A DNA stretch of 57,043 nt, from the NCBI GenBank assembly GCA_017631885.1, contig JAGBSH010000017.1, forward strand, positions 1 to 57,043, written 5' to 3'. The notes under the pieces were generated by a model. It worked only from the letters and a program-made list of their open reading frames with translations. It was not told where the DNA came from and did no database searches. Source of the DNA: Fibrobacteraceae bacterium (lineage in GTDB: Bacteria; Fibrobacterota; Fibrobacteria; Fibrobacterales; Fibrobacteraceae). Both the position numbers and the translations under genes were made by a program. Below, piece by piece: positions 34,592 through 43,812 of the stretch (its first letter is position 1; the number at the start of each line of letters is the position of its first letter).

Positions 34592-35923
34592 TTATTCAAA
34601 TTCTTTTATTCCATAAATACTGATATCATCAATCCACATTTCATACGGACCACCTTTACCGCCGCCAAAGAAATTTAGGTTGGTCACATTCGCTTTTATA
34701 GCATCAAATCCAATATTTCCTCCGGTATAGTTAGAATCAACTTCTACCAATGAATCTGGATACACTACATAACGATTCCATACAGTATCTAATGGGAAAT
34801 GAATCCAAGCTTTACCATTCTGAAGACCAGATGTTGAATCACGCCATACATCAAATGAGAAGCTAACCCATTGAGAATCAGGTGAAGTCCCTTTCCTTGC
34901 ATAGAACACAACAGAATCCACTTCACTAAAGTCCACTGGCTCGAAGGCTTTTCCCATAAGAACCCAGTTATTATACTCATCATTAGTGTAAGTAAAGTAA
35001 GCCGCTAAACCTTCACGACCTAAACCAGCTGAAGATGCTGTCAATTTAGCTTCTGCCTCTTCAGAAACAGAAGAATACCACCCATAAGTACTATCTTCAA
35101 ATGTTTCAAAGACAAACCAAGGGTATTGTTCAACAGTATCTTCTACAACTGTATCCTGAGGGATAGTATCTACTGGTGGTGGTAAAGGTAATGGACCACC
35201 AATCACTACATCTTCTAAATGTTCTCCTGCCAACACGCCAACAGAACTTGCTCCAACAGAAAGGAAACGTCCCATACTTGTTGGCAAACCATTCGCTCCT
35301 AACATCTCGTAAATAGAATAAACAAACCCCACTACGTCAAGCATACCTGTAGGTAAAGAAGAAAATTCAAAATTACCTTCAGCATCAGTCTGTACAAAGT
35401 AATCTAGCCCGCGAATACCAACAGTTAAAGAAGACACTCCCTCTGGCAAATAAACTTTTCCAGAAAGTTTTCCTGACTTTTCTAGTTTAAGAGAAATAGA
35501 ATCTTCTACTGTTTCAATAATCATCGTTTTAAGCATGCCACGTTCAGAAGCGTTTCTAGCTTCAAGAACATAAGAACCTGACGGCAACTTTGGCAAAATT
35601 AAACGGCCAAGAGAATCTGTTTGCATATTGAGAATACCAGACGCTTCATCTGATTCAACAACTGGCGAATCAGATGAATCCCCATAAACAGTTTCTGCAA
35701 ACGCCCTAAAACTTGCATTTGCTAAGAAATCTTCTGGTCGTACAAGAACGCTAGCCTTAGCAACAGGTTGATCTTGTTCGGAAACAACAGTAACAACAAC
35801 AGCATTAGCAATGGAATTTTCCGTTTCCAAAGAAGAACCAGAAAGGTCTTCGTTTTCTGTAGAACACGAAGACAATAGAATGCTGAACATTAGCAACATC
35901 AATATTTTATGCTTTTTTGTCAT
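34592..35923 (-). CDS. Surface lipoprotein with carboxypeptidase-regulatory-like repeats and a C-terminal jelly-roll-like domain
   Basis: A 443-residue lipoprotein: lipobox LLSSC after MTKKHKILMLLMFSI. Two carboxypeptidase-regulatory-like (CarboxypepD_reg) beta-sandwich repeats (AVVVTVVSEQDQPVAKASVLV to LPKLPSGSYVLEA, and GKLSGKVYLPEG to FEFSSLPTG) follow. A proline-rich linker (PLPPPVDTIPQDT) leads to a C-terminal beta-rich domain (FETFEDSTYGWYSS to YEMWIDDISIYG) resembling carbohydrate-binding or galactose-binding jelly rolls. The ATG at 35923 overlaps the TIGR02147 gene by 17 nt; this start is chosen because it gives a proper signal peptide and has AGGAAG upstream. The exact binding target is unknown; glycan sensing is inferred from the domain type and neighbouring GH43 gene. 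Confidence 0.75.
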   Translation of the reverse strand: MTKKHKILMLLMFSILLSSCSTENEDLSGSSLETENSIANAVVVTVVSEQDQPVAKASVLVRPEDFLANASFRAFAETVYGDSSDSPVVESDEASGILNMQTDSLGRLILPKLPSGSYVLEARNASERGMLKTMIIETVEDSISLKLEKSGKLSGKVYLPEGVSSLTVGIRGLDYFVQTDAEGNFEFSSLPTGMLDVVGFVYSIYEMLGANGLPTSMGRFLSVGASSVGVLAGEHLEDVVIGGPLPLPPPVDTIPQDTVVEDTVEQYPWFVFETFEDSTYGWYSSVSEEAEAKLTASSAGLGREGLAAYFTYTNDEYNNWVLMGKAFEPVDFSEVDSVVFYARKGTSPDSQWVSFSFDVWRDSTSGLQNGKAWIHFPLDTVWNRYVVYPDSLVEVDSNYTGGNIGFDAIKANVTNLNFFGGGKGGPYEMWIDDISIYGIKEFE

Positions 35924-36776
35924 TTTCGCATTCTTCCTGTTTCTGTAACACTCCATTTTTAGCACCAACCCTAGCGACAGGATAAAAAGCCATCGATAAA
36001 TGCATCACTTTATTTGGATTTTTAGAGGCATCTACCCTTTTCTGTACTAGCCGTCTAAATTCTTTAAGCATTTCTCCTAAATCATCAAAACAAGCTTGAT
36101 CTACAGATAAAGTAAGAGTAGAAATATTTCTTTCATCTACAGGCACGTTATCCAAAGAATCACTTGCTAAAGCGAGTACTTGCTTCTGGAATTTACGAAC
36201 AGCCATCTTTTTTTCTGGTCCACCAACCGTTAAATGCGTTTCAGTCAACGCCAATTTTCCAGAAGCGACTTTTTTAACAAAACCAACTTCTAATAAAATG
36301 TCAATAGCTTCTTGAGCCTGGGCTTCTGTAATTGGCGGGCATAAATCTTTTGCAATTTGCTTAACATTTACCATTCCCCCGTTTAATTCTAAATAAGCTC
36401 TAACAGCAGGAATCCACCAATTTTCAAGTAATTTAAGTTCAGCTTCTTGTAGAGTATGACGCCTTACATCGCGCAATGCCAAAGCTTTTGCAACTAATTC
36501 TTCACGCTTGTTTTTGTCTTTTGTCATTGTGGCAGAGAAAAGCAAATCAAAGAATTCTGCTTCTCTTCCACTTAAAGCCATCATTTCTTTAGCAACAGGC
36601 AAAGCATGAACAGGCAAATGCTGTTTTTTCTGTAAGATTCTATATAAGTAGCTAGAGTCTAAGCCTAAACGATCTCCCATCATTCGATAGGAATAAAAAG
36701 GCATTTCAGCCTTTCTCTTTTCATAAAAGGCTTTCAAAAAATCTCTGTAATCAACAATATCTGAAAAAGCTAACAT
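35907..36776 (-). CDS. TIGR02147/DUF4423-family transcriptional regulator
   Basis: A 289-residue protein of a family with many paralogues in Fibrobacter. FSDIVDYRDFLKAFYEKRK is the N-terminal family signature. The region around residues 25-50 (FYSYRMMGDRLGLDSSYLYRILQKKQ) is a helix-turn-helix. A winged-helix-like middle section (VNVKQIAKDLCPPITEAQAQEAIDILLEVGFV) and the DUF4423 part (LSVDQACFDDLGEMLKEFRRLVQKRV) follow. Paralogues often stand next to exported proteins; here it overlaps a lipoprotein gene, suggesting a paired regulator and sensor or target. A CRP-type palindrome lies 98-113 nt upstream of the ATG. The DNA-binding role is predicted, not shown. Confidence 0.88.
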   Translation of the reverse strand: MLAFSDIVDYRDFLKAFYEKRKAEMPFYSYRMMGDRLGLDSSYLYRILQKKQHLPVHALPVAKEMMALSGREAEFFDLLFSATMTKDKNKREELVAKALALRDVRRHTLQEAELKLLENWWIPAVRAYLELNGGMVNVKQIAKDLCPPITEAQAQEAIDILLEVGFVKKVASGKLALTETHLTVGGPEKKMAVRKFQKQVLALASDSLDNVPVDERNISTLTLSVDQACFDDLGEMLKEFRRLVQKRVDASKNPNKVMHLSMAFYPVARVGAKNGVLQKQEECENDKKA

Positions 36777-36850
36777 AAAATCTTTCCATATTTAACAAAT
36801 ATTAAGATAGACATTTACTCCTTTAAGTAATTATGCATCGAAAAAACAGC

Positions 36851-36867
36851 ATGGACAGATTGTCCAT
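36851..36867. promoter_or_regulatory. Inverted repeat ATGGACA-GAT-TGTCCAT
   Basis: Perfect 7-bp arms with a 3-nt centre, in the 275-bp gap between the divergent TIGR02147 and recC genes, next to the CRP-type site. A possible operator for the TIGR02147 protein or another regulator. Confidence 0.4.
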
Positions 36868-36870
36868 ACC

Positions 36871-36892
36871 AAGTGTGATGGTCGTCACATTT
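36871..36892. promoter_or_regulatory. CRP/FNR-family binding site, near-perfect consensus
   Basis: TGTGA-N6-TCACA (36874-36889) with AAG and TTT flanks matches 16 of 22 positions of the E. coli CRP consensus, including all the conserved contact positions. It is 98-113 nt upstream of the TIGR02147 gene and about 160 nt before recC. Whether a CRP-type protein binds it here is inferred. Confidence 0.55.
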
Positions 36893-37051
36893 CTAAGATT
36901 CCACTCTCATTTTTCTTTCCAAAAACTTACAAAAACCTTTCATCTGCCAAAGCTAGTCCGTTTTAAAATTTGCTTTTAATTTTCTAAAGAAAAAACAAGC
37001 CTTTTTAGCATTTGTCAAAATTTGTCATTTCTAATAATGTATATTGCAAAT

Positions 37052-40000
37052 ATGGCCCTTACACTTCGTTTTGCATTAAATCTTGAAAATCTTGCCGATG
37101 AAATGATTGAAAAAATTTCATCTGTATGGAAATCTCCTTTTGACGCCCCTATTGTTATTTTTCCTGATGCGAAACTTGAACAATGGTTTCGTTTACGTTG
37201 GTTAGAAAAAAAAGGTACTTTGGCTAATTTTAACAAAACAAGCGTAGATCGCTTTTTGTTTGATATACTTGTTGGTGAAAATGACAAACTTAAAAAATTA
37301 TCTTCTGATATGTTGAGAAATGTCATTATATCTTACCTATCTTCCAAAAATACCGAAGGCAAATACAACTATGAATCCTTAACTCCTAATGGGGATTTAA
37401 AAAAATTTCTTGAATTTGATGGTAAAATCAATGCTAAACGTTTATTTGATTTAGCAAACACACTCTCGGCACTTTTTCTTGAATACGAAATCAGCAGACC
37501 GAGTGGTTTTATTACCAATGAAAAAGGCATTTTAGATTGTTGGAAAGAAAACAATCTCTCAGATTTTTTTGTAAAAAAAAACAAATCGGGCGAATTTGAA
37601 TCCATAAAAAATGAAGATTGGGAACGCGAACTTTATTCTAAGATTTTCCACAACATTAATGGAAAATCTCTTTTAACATCTGTTTTTGAAAAAGCCGCTA
37701 AAAATAACGAAATTCCAGCGAATACACGATTTTTAACTCTTCCGTTTCTTTATAAAGAATGCCTTAATTCTGAAAACAAACCTGTATTTAAATACAACAA
37801 ACAAACGCCCGTTTTTATTTTTGGACTTTCCGGCTTAGGTCAATTTTATCGAATTGTTTTACGAGAATTTGCAAGTCAATACGATATTTATGCCTACATA
37901 CAAAATCCTTGCATGCAATTTTGGGAAGATCATGAATTTTCAAAATCAGTTAAAATACCAATAACTATTGATGGCGAAGATTTTCAAGAAGAAAATTATC
38001 AATTTCAGAATCCTTTGTTACAAGCTTGGGGAAAAGCTGGTTGTGACAACATAAAACTTTGGTGCCTTTCTGATGACTATAGCTCTTGCGAATTTCCAGA
38101 AAAAGAAACTGAAACTAATGAAAAACCTGTTTCTAACAAATTACTGCACTTAATACAACATTCTATCGCCAACCGTTTTTCTGCACAAGACTTACAAAAT
38201 TCTATCCAACAACATAAAATTTCTATTCATGAAAATGATGAGTCACTAACTATTGATGGGGCTCCTAGTAAAATCCGTGAAATTGAAAATCTCCATTCAC
38301 GTCTTTGCCAATTGCTTTTAAACGGAGCTAATTTGAATGAAATTTTAATAGTGTCTCCTAATTTAGAAGAATACCGCAGTGCCATTTATCAAATTTTCAA
38401 TCAAGCTAAAATCAAAGCGGAAAAAGAACTTTCTTCTTCACAAAAAACAACTTTATACATTCCCTATAACATTATTGATTCAGCGCAAAAAGATTCTCAT
38501 ATAAACAACGCTCTAACCATTCTTTTCAACATAAAAAAATCAAAAAATATTTCTCGCCCAGACTTTTTCAATTTACTTAAAAACCCTGTTATTCAAGCCG
38601 TTTGGAAAATAGATGATTACGCCATTTCTTGCTTTGAAAATTGGGTAAAAAACATAAATATTTATCGCAACAAACCTGAAAAAGAATCCGATTGGGCTTT
38701 AGGTATCAAACGTTTATTACTTGCCAAACTAACAAATGATTCTTTTGCATTAAACGAAAACGTTTTTTTCCCGTATTCTAATCTTGATACAAGCAACAAT
38801 TCTTTGCTTTTAAAATTCATTAATGCTATAGAATCTTTAGAAAATTGGATAAAAGATTTTGATGAAGAATTAAAAGAAAGCGATTTAAATTCACTACAAG
38901 ATTTTTTAAACTCTTGGTTAGCTCTTCCTTATTTTAATGAAGATTTAGCAGAAGAAATTTTTATTTATCAAGAAGTTTTAAAAACTTTTAACAATTTGAA
39001 ATACTTCTTTTTTGCAGGCAATGAAAAACTTTCTTTAGACATTATTTTTCAATGTCTCACCAATTCAGCAATTTCTTCCGAATATAGTTTTGGGAGCTTA
39101 TTTGTCAACGGTGTTACGTTCATGAAATTTGCACCAAACCGCACCATTCCTGTAAAACATTTATTCTTTATTGGAGCTGATTCCAACTCTTTCCCTGGCA
39201 TTTCTAATTCAAACACTCTTGATTTAAGAAAATCTCTTTACCCTTGGCCTGGTGATGACTCTAAACAAGAACGCAATCGTTATGCTTTTTTGTGCCAACT
39301 CACTAGCACTTCAGAAAGTTTCCATATCAGTTATCAAAATGCCAACTTAACAAAAGATAGTGAAATTTTTCCTACACCTTTGATAAATGATTTAATCCAT
39401 TTTGTAAAAGATTTTTCTTCAAAAGAAATCTTAAACATAAACTCTATACCTCTTGATGAAACAAGAAATATAGATTCCATTTTTACAAGACGCGGCTTAC
39501 GTTATAAGCAATCTATAAATAAAATCAATTCGCCACAATCTTTTGAAAACGAACTTACTTCTAAAGAAAAAGCTAAAACTAAAAAAAGTTTGCCTTCTAA
39601 AATTAAATTAAAAGATTTGTCAAAATTTTTAAAAGACCCATTTATATTCTTTGCTGAAAATAAAATGAATTTTAAAGAGAGTAATATTTCTTCTACAGAA
39701 ATATCTTTTGAGCCTATTGAATTAAACAATCTAGACCAATCTATTTTCTTGAACCAATCTATTGCTATTTCTCTTGGATTAAATTGTAATTATACAGATT
39801 TAGATACTTTCCTCAAGAATTCTCAACAAATGGGAAACATCCCTCACGATGAATTTGGTGAAAGGGTAATAAAAGAATTAAAAGAAAATGTAAAATTTTT
39901 CTGTAAGAAAATCAAAGACCTATTCCCGCAAGATAAATATGAATATTCTTCTTTCTCTTTAAATTTCCCATTAGAAGTAAACTTAAAAAAAGAAAAACAC

Positions 40001-40546
40001 TCTGTACATTTATATGCTGATATTCCTCTATTGATTAAAAACTCAACCGATAAAACAGAAAATTTTATCGTTATTTTCAAAGACAAAGCTTATAGTAAAA
40101 ATGATATTGTAAAAATCATGCAAGATATTCTTGAACCTTACATTTATGCTTTAGCTTTATTAGCTTCTAATGAAGTAGAAAAAATTGATATTTGTCTTAT
40201 AAATCAAAGCGAACCTATTCGTTGTTCCATTTCTCAAGATTCTAATTTAGCTAGAAACATTTTGCAAAAGATTTTTGAAAAAGCCTTTATCAAAGAATAC
40301 AAGAAAATATTACCCTTTTCTCTATTCTATGAAAATATTGAATCTTTTGAAGTTCTAAAAGATAAACTTGTCGGAGAACACGGGCCATGGTCTTATTTCT
40401 CTGGAAAAACATTTTTTGATATAACAGATGAAAATATTTCTGGTTTTTCTGACGACGATAATGTTTTCAAAGAATCTTGGAATAGAGAAATCCAAGAACA
40501 AAGAGAGCTGGTTAAAGATCTTGAAGGAGTAACAAAATGGAATTAG
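37052..40546 (+). CDS. recC: Exodeoxyribonuclease V subunit gamma
   Basis: The Chi-scanning scaffold subunit of RecBCD, with a degenerate helicase core. 1,164 residues, close to the E. coli length. The N-terminus (LRFALNLENLADEMIEKI, IVIFPDAKLEQWFRLRWLEKKG) and FIFGLSGLGQFYRIVLREFA match RecC blocks. Later come ILIVSPNLEEYRSAIYQIF and VKHLFFIGADSNSFPG. No intact Walker A is seen, as expected. The start at 37052 is preferred because the protein then begins like other RecC chains; an ATG at 37037 is possible. It overlaps recB by 10 nt. The Chi sequence of this organism cannot be read from the window. Confidence 0.92.
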   Translation: MALTLRFALNLENLADEMIEKISSVWKSPFDAPIVIFPDAKLEQWFRLRWLEKKGTLANFNKTSVDRFLFDILVGENDKLKKLSSDMLRNVIISYLSSKNTEGKYNYESLTPNGDLKKFLEFDGKINAKRLFDLANTLSALFLEYEISRPSGFITNEKGILDCWKENNLSDFFVKKNKSGEFESIKNEDWERELYSKIFHNINGKSLLTSVFEKAAKNNEIPANTRFLTLPFLYKECLNSENKPVFKYNKQTPVFIFGLSGLGQFYRIVLREFASQYDIYAYIQNPCMQFWEDHEFSKSVKIPITIDGEDFQEENYQFQNPLLQAWGKAGCDNIKLWCLSDDYSSCEFPEKETETNEKPVSNKLLHLIQHSIANRFSAQDLQNSIQQHKISIHENDESLTIDGAPSKIREIENLHSRLCQLLLNGANLNEILIVSPNLEEYRSAIYQIFNQAKIKAEKELSSSQKTTLYIPYNIIDSAQKDSHINNALTILFNIKKSKNISRPDFFNLLKNPVIQAVWKIDDYAISCFENWVKNINIYRNKPEKESDWALGIKRLLLAKLTNDSFALNENVFFPYSNLDTSNNSLLLKFINAIESLENWIKDFDEELKESDLNSLQDFLNSWLALPYFNEDLAEEIFIYQEVLKTFNNLKYFFFAGNEKLSLDIIFQCLTNSAISSEYSFGSLFVNGVTFMKFAPNRTIPVKHLFFIGADSNSFPGISNSNTLDLRKSLYPWPGDDSKQERNRYAFLCQLTSTSESFHISYQNANLTKDSEIFPTPLINDLIHFVKDFSSKEILNINSIPLDETRNIDSIFTRRGLRYKQSINKINSPQSFENELTSKEKAKTKKSLPSKIKLKDLSKFLKDPFIFFAENKMNFKESNISSTEISFEPIELNNLDQSIFLNQSIAISLGLNCNYTDLDTFLKNSQQMGNIPHDEFGERVIKELKENVKFFCKKIKDLFPQDKYEYSSFSLNFPLEVNLKKEKHSVHLYADIPLLIKNSTDKTENFIVIFKDKAYSKNDIVKIMQDILEPYIYALALLASNEVEKIDICLINQSEPIRCSISQDSNLARNILQKIFEKAFIKEYKKILPFSLFYENIESFEVLKDKLVGEHGPWSYFSGKTFFDITDENISGFSDDDNVFKESWNREIQEQRELVKDLEGVTKWN

Positions 40547-43500
40547 AAGAATTTAAAATAGAAAACTTCAAGACCGATAAAAATTTATTTATTGAAGCTT
40601 CGGCTGGCACAGGAAAAACTTACACCATTCGAAAAATTTCTGCTAAACTTGTGCGAGCAGGTATTCCGCTTTCTAAAATATTGTTTTTAACTTATACTGA
40701 AAAAGCCGCAGGCGAAATGAAAGACCGTGTTCGTGCGGAAATGCAAGAATGTTATGACAATGCAACAGATATTTATGAAAAAAAACTTTTTGCCAATGCT
40801 CTTCAAATGATAGATAATACAGTCATTGGAACCATTCACTCTTTTTGTCAAAAAACGCTTCATGATTTTGCTTACGAAGCCAATGTTGCCTTCAATTTAG
40901 AAAATGCAAATGATAATCTTAAAAATGATTTAATTGATAAAATGATCCGCGATAATTGGCGAGATTCTATTTCTGATTTAGACGTAAAAAACGTCAAATC
41001 TCTTTTAAATAGTTCTTTAGAATCTTGGAATCCAGAAATCAAATTTCACACACTTGATGAAAATTCAAAAGAAAAAAAAGATGAAGAGAATTTTTTAGTT
41101 TCAAAATTTTGTTCACAAGAACTTCCTACGTTATATAAAGAATGGGAAAAGAAAAAAACAGAATCAAATACCCAGACTTTTAATGATATGATTTTCGCGG
41201 TACGAGAAGCCGTTTGTCCACATGGTAAATCTCTAGAAGAACCAACTCTTCTCTGCAAAAAACTCCGCGAAAATTATAAAATCGCTATTATTGATGAATT
41301 CCAAGACACAAACCAATACCAATGGGATATTTTCAAAACCGTTTTTTTAGAAAGTAAAGAAAATAATATTATTGTTGTTGGAGACCCAAAGCAATCTATT
41401 TATAGTTTTCAAGGAGCCGATTTAAACATTTACAGAAAAGCCATTGAACAAATTGGTAAAGAAAATGGAAAAAAACTTTCTATAAATCATCGTTCAAGTG
41501 TTGCTACTATTAATACTTGCAATGTGCTTTTCAAGGCAAAAGATTTTTTACCTAAAGACGATTTTTTTGATTCTTTGCCACCTGACGAAAAAAAAGAGCA
41601 AAGAAAGAATGCGCTTTTTAATAATAAAGAAACAAAACCTATATGGATTGCCCCAATTTTACCCGAAAAAGGTTTTGCTCGTTTCGCTATTCAAAAAATC
41701 ATTGAATGTTGTAAAATTAAAAATGGCAAAACCGCTTTACAAGTCTTTGACAAAGGCGTTTCTGAACCAAGAAATGTTAAATTTTCTGATTTTGTTATTT
41801 TAGGCAGAACTCGCACAGAATTACCAGAAATAAAAAAAAGCCTTACTAAAACAGGGATTCCTTTTCTTTTATACAAAGACAATTCGCTGTTTAATTCAAG
41901 AGAATGCGAAGAATGGCTTTCTATTCTTAAACTGCTTGACATTAATGATTTTTCTGGTTACAATCAAAAAATTTTAAATTCTGCTCTTGCCACTGATTTT
42001 TTCCGATTTGATTTAGATGATTTAGAAAATATAAGCATTGAAGAACATTCTAATGAAAAACATCAAATAATTGAAAACTGGCATTGGTTAGCATCAAAAC
42101 AATATTGGGCTGAACTCCACGAGCAAATTTACGAAGATTCTCAAATTGAATTGTTTTTAAGTGAGCCTTCTAAATTACAAGAACTTTCCAAATTACGCCA
42201 AATCGGAAACTACATTTTCAATTATTTATATGAAAAAAAGGCTTCACTAAAAGAAGTTATAAAACACTTAAATGATTTAGCAACTAAAAACAAAAACGCC
42301 GAAGACATGGATGGCGATATTGTTGCTAAAGCTACTGATTTAGATGCCGTTAATTTAATGACTATTCATGCTTCTAAAGGTTTAGAATTCCCTGTTGTTA
42401 TTTCTTGTGCTGGTTTAAAAGGTAAAAATAACAACGCCAAAGGTCCATTTTTATATGAAGAAAATTCCATAAAAAAATTGGGCTTTGATTCCGACGCTAA
42501 AAAATTACGACAAAAAGAAGAATTGGAAGAATGGCACCGTCTACTTTATGTGGCTTACACAAGAGCTTCTTCATTATTGATTTTACCTCAATATGAAAAC
42601 TGGTTTAATGCTGAAAAAGAGAAAAGAAAAACTAAAACAGTAATAAAAAATGGTTTAAAATGCCGTGTAATTAAAAGAACAGAAAATGGAGAACCAGAAA
42701 TTAAATCAAACGGAGAATTTTCTTTTTTAGCACACGCTAACAATGAATTAATCGATACAAACTCTGCTGAACTATTTAATAATTGGTCAAACAAAGAATG
42801 GAATATTAAACATTTCAAAAAAGAAGTTATTAAAATATTGAACTATTCCTATACAGAAAATAATTTAAGCCAAACTTCTGCAGATGATGAATCTATTTAC
42901 TTTGAAAATGTTCAAAAATTACAATCTCTAATTCCAAGCAAAACACTGACTTCACATTCAGCGTCTTCACTTTCTCATGCTGGTTCTAGCAAAGAAATTT
43001 TCACTATTGAAGGAAAGCCACAAAATCTTTCTGAAGAGTCTGACGACGAGAATGAAGAACATTCTATTTTTGCCATGAACTATCCAAAAGGCAATAAATT
43101 AGGCGAGGCGATTCACCAAATATTTGAACACCTTGATTTTAATGAAATCGGAAATTGTGATTTTGAAACTATAAAAGCCAATCAAGATTTTTCACATTTA
43201 ATAGAAACTGCTTTTACGGGACAATTTTTACCTATTCATAAAAACGTTTCTTGGACTGAAAAAACAAAAGAAATGGTTTGGCATACTTTAAACGCAAAAC
43301 TCCTAGAAATCCAAGGTTCAAAAGAAACTCTGCGTTCTTTTCAACTCAAAGATTTGCCAAAAGAAAATCGCAAACCCGAAATGGAATTTCATTTCAATGC
43401 AAAAACCGATGAAAATATTTTGAAAAAATTTTGCAAAGGGTTTATGGATTTGGTTTTTATCCGTGAAATTAATGGCAAACCAGTCTATTCTATTTTAGAT

Positions 43501-43794
43501 TGGAAATCAAATTTACTACCAGATTACCACAAAACAACCATTGAAAAAACGGTTACTGAAGTTTATTCCATACAACTTGTTTTATATGCTTATTGCCTTA
43601 TTCAATGGTTGCGTCAATTTTACTCAGAATTGTCCGAAGAAGAAATTTTTGAAAATCATTTCGGTGGTTTCTATTATGTTTTTGTCCGTGGCTGTAAAGA
43701 AAATACAAGTAATGGTATTTATGCTCACACTTGGAACAATTATAGCGAACTCAAAAAAGATTATGAAAGCATAAAAAAGTCTTTTGCTGTGTAA
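40537..43794 (+). CDS. recB: Exodeoxyribonuclease V subunit beta
   Basis: 3'-5' helicase and the sole nuclease of RecBCD. 1,085 residues. Walker A is EASAGTGKTYTIRK near residue 22, VLFLTYTEKAAGEMKDRV motif Ia, IIDEFQDTNQYQWDIF motif II, VVGDPKQSIYSFQGADL motif III, LMTIHASKGLEFPVVI motif V and LLYVAYTRASS motif VI. The C-terminal nuclease has KGFMDLVF, then LDWKSNLLPDY and the Gln/Tyr helix EVYSIQLVLYAYCL; the catalytic residues are intact. It overlaps recC and precedes recD by 18 nt. Confidence 0.96.
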   Translation: MELEEFKIENFKTDKNLFIEASAGTGKTYTIRKISAKLVRAGIPLSKILFLTYTEKAAGEMKDRVRAEMQECYDNATDIYEKKLFANALQMIDNTVIGTIHSFCQKTLHDFAYEANVAFNLENANDNLKNDLIDKMIRDNWRDSISDLDVKNVKSLLNSSLESWNPEIKFHTLDENSKEKKDEENFLVSKFCSQELPTLYKEWEKKKTESNTQTFNDMIFAVREAVCPHGKSLEEPTLLCKKLRENYKIAIIDEFQDTNQYQWDIFKTVFLESKENNIIVVGDPKQSIYSFQGADLNIYRKAIEQIGKENGKKLSINHRSSVATINTCNVLFKAKDFLPKDDFFDSLPPDEKKEQRKNALFNNKETKPIWIAPILPEKGFARFAIQKIIECCKIKNGKTALQVFDKGVSEPRNVKFSDFVILGRTRTELPEIKKSLTKTGIPFLLYKDNSLFNSRECEEWLSILKLLDINDFSGYNQKILNSALATDFFRFDLDDLENISIEEHSNEKHQIIENWHWLASKQYWAELHEQIYEDSQIELFLSEPSKLQELSKLRQIGNYIFNYLYEKKASLKEVIKHLNDLATKNKNAEDMDGDIVAKATDLDAVNLMTIHASKGLEFPVVISCAGLKGKNNNAKGPFLYEENSIKKLGFDSDAKKLRQKEELEEWHRLLYVAYTRASSLLILPQYENWFNAEKEKRKTKTVIKNGLKCRVIKRTENGEPEIKSNGEFSFLAHANNELIDTNSAELFNNWSNKEWNIKHFKKEVIKILNYSYTENNLSQTSADDESIYFENVQKLQSLIPSKTLTSHSASSLSHAGSSKEIFTIEGKPQNLSEESDDENEEHSIFAMNYPKGNKLGEAIHQIFEHLDFNEIGNCDFETIKANQDFSHLIETAFTGQFLPIHKNVSWTEKTKEMVWHTLNAKLLEIQGSKETLRSFQLKDLPKENRKPEMEFHFNAKTDENILKKFCKGFMDLVFIREINGKPVYSILDWKSNLLPDYHKTTIEKTVTEVYSIQLVLYAYCLIQWLRQFYSELSEEEIFENHFGGFYYVFVRGCKENTSNGIYAHTWNNYSELKKDYESIKKSFAV

Positions 43795-43812
43795 TTATGA
43801 GGAATTAAAATT

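Noticed and set aside
34581-34609. Rightward TTGACA as promoter antisense to the lipoprotein gene
   Set aside because: The sequence 17 nt downstream (TTTTAT) is a poor -10, and the hexamer is explained by the symmetry of the terminator palindrome.
37022-37051. Longer recC starting at TTG 37022 or ATG 37037
   Set aside because: The added residues do not resemble RecC N-termini and no ribosome site precedes either; the ATG at 37052 gives a typical RecC beginning.
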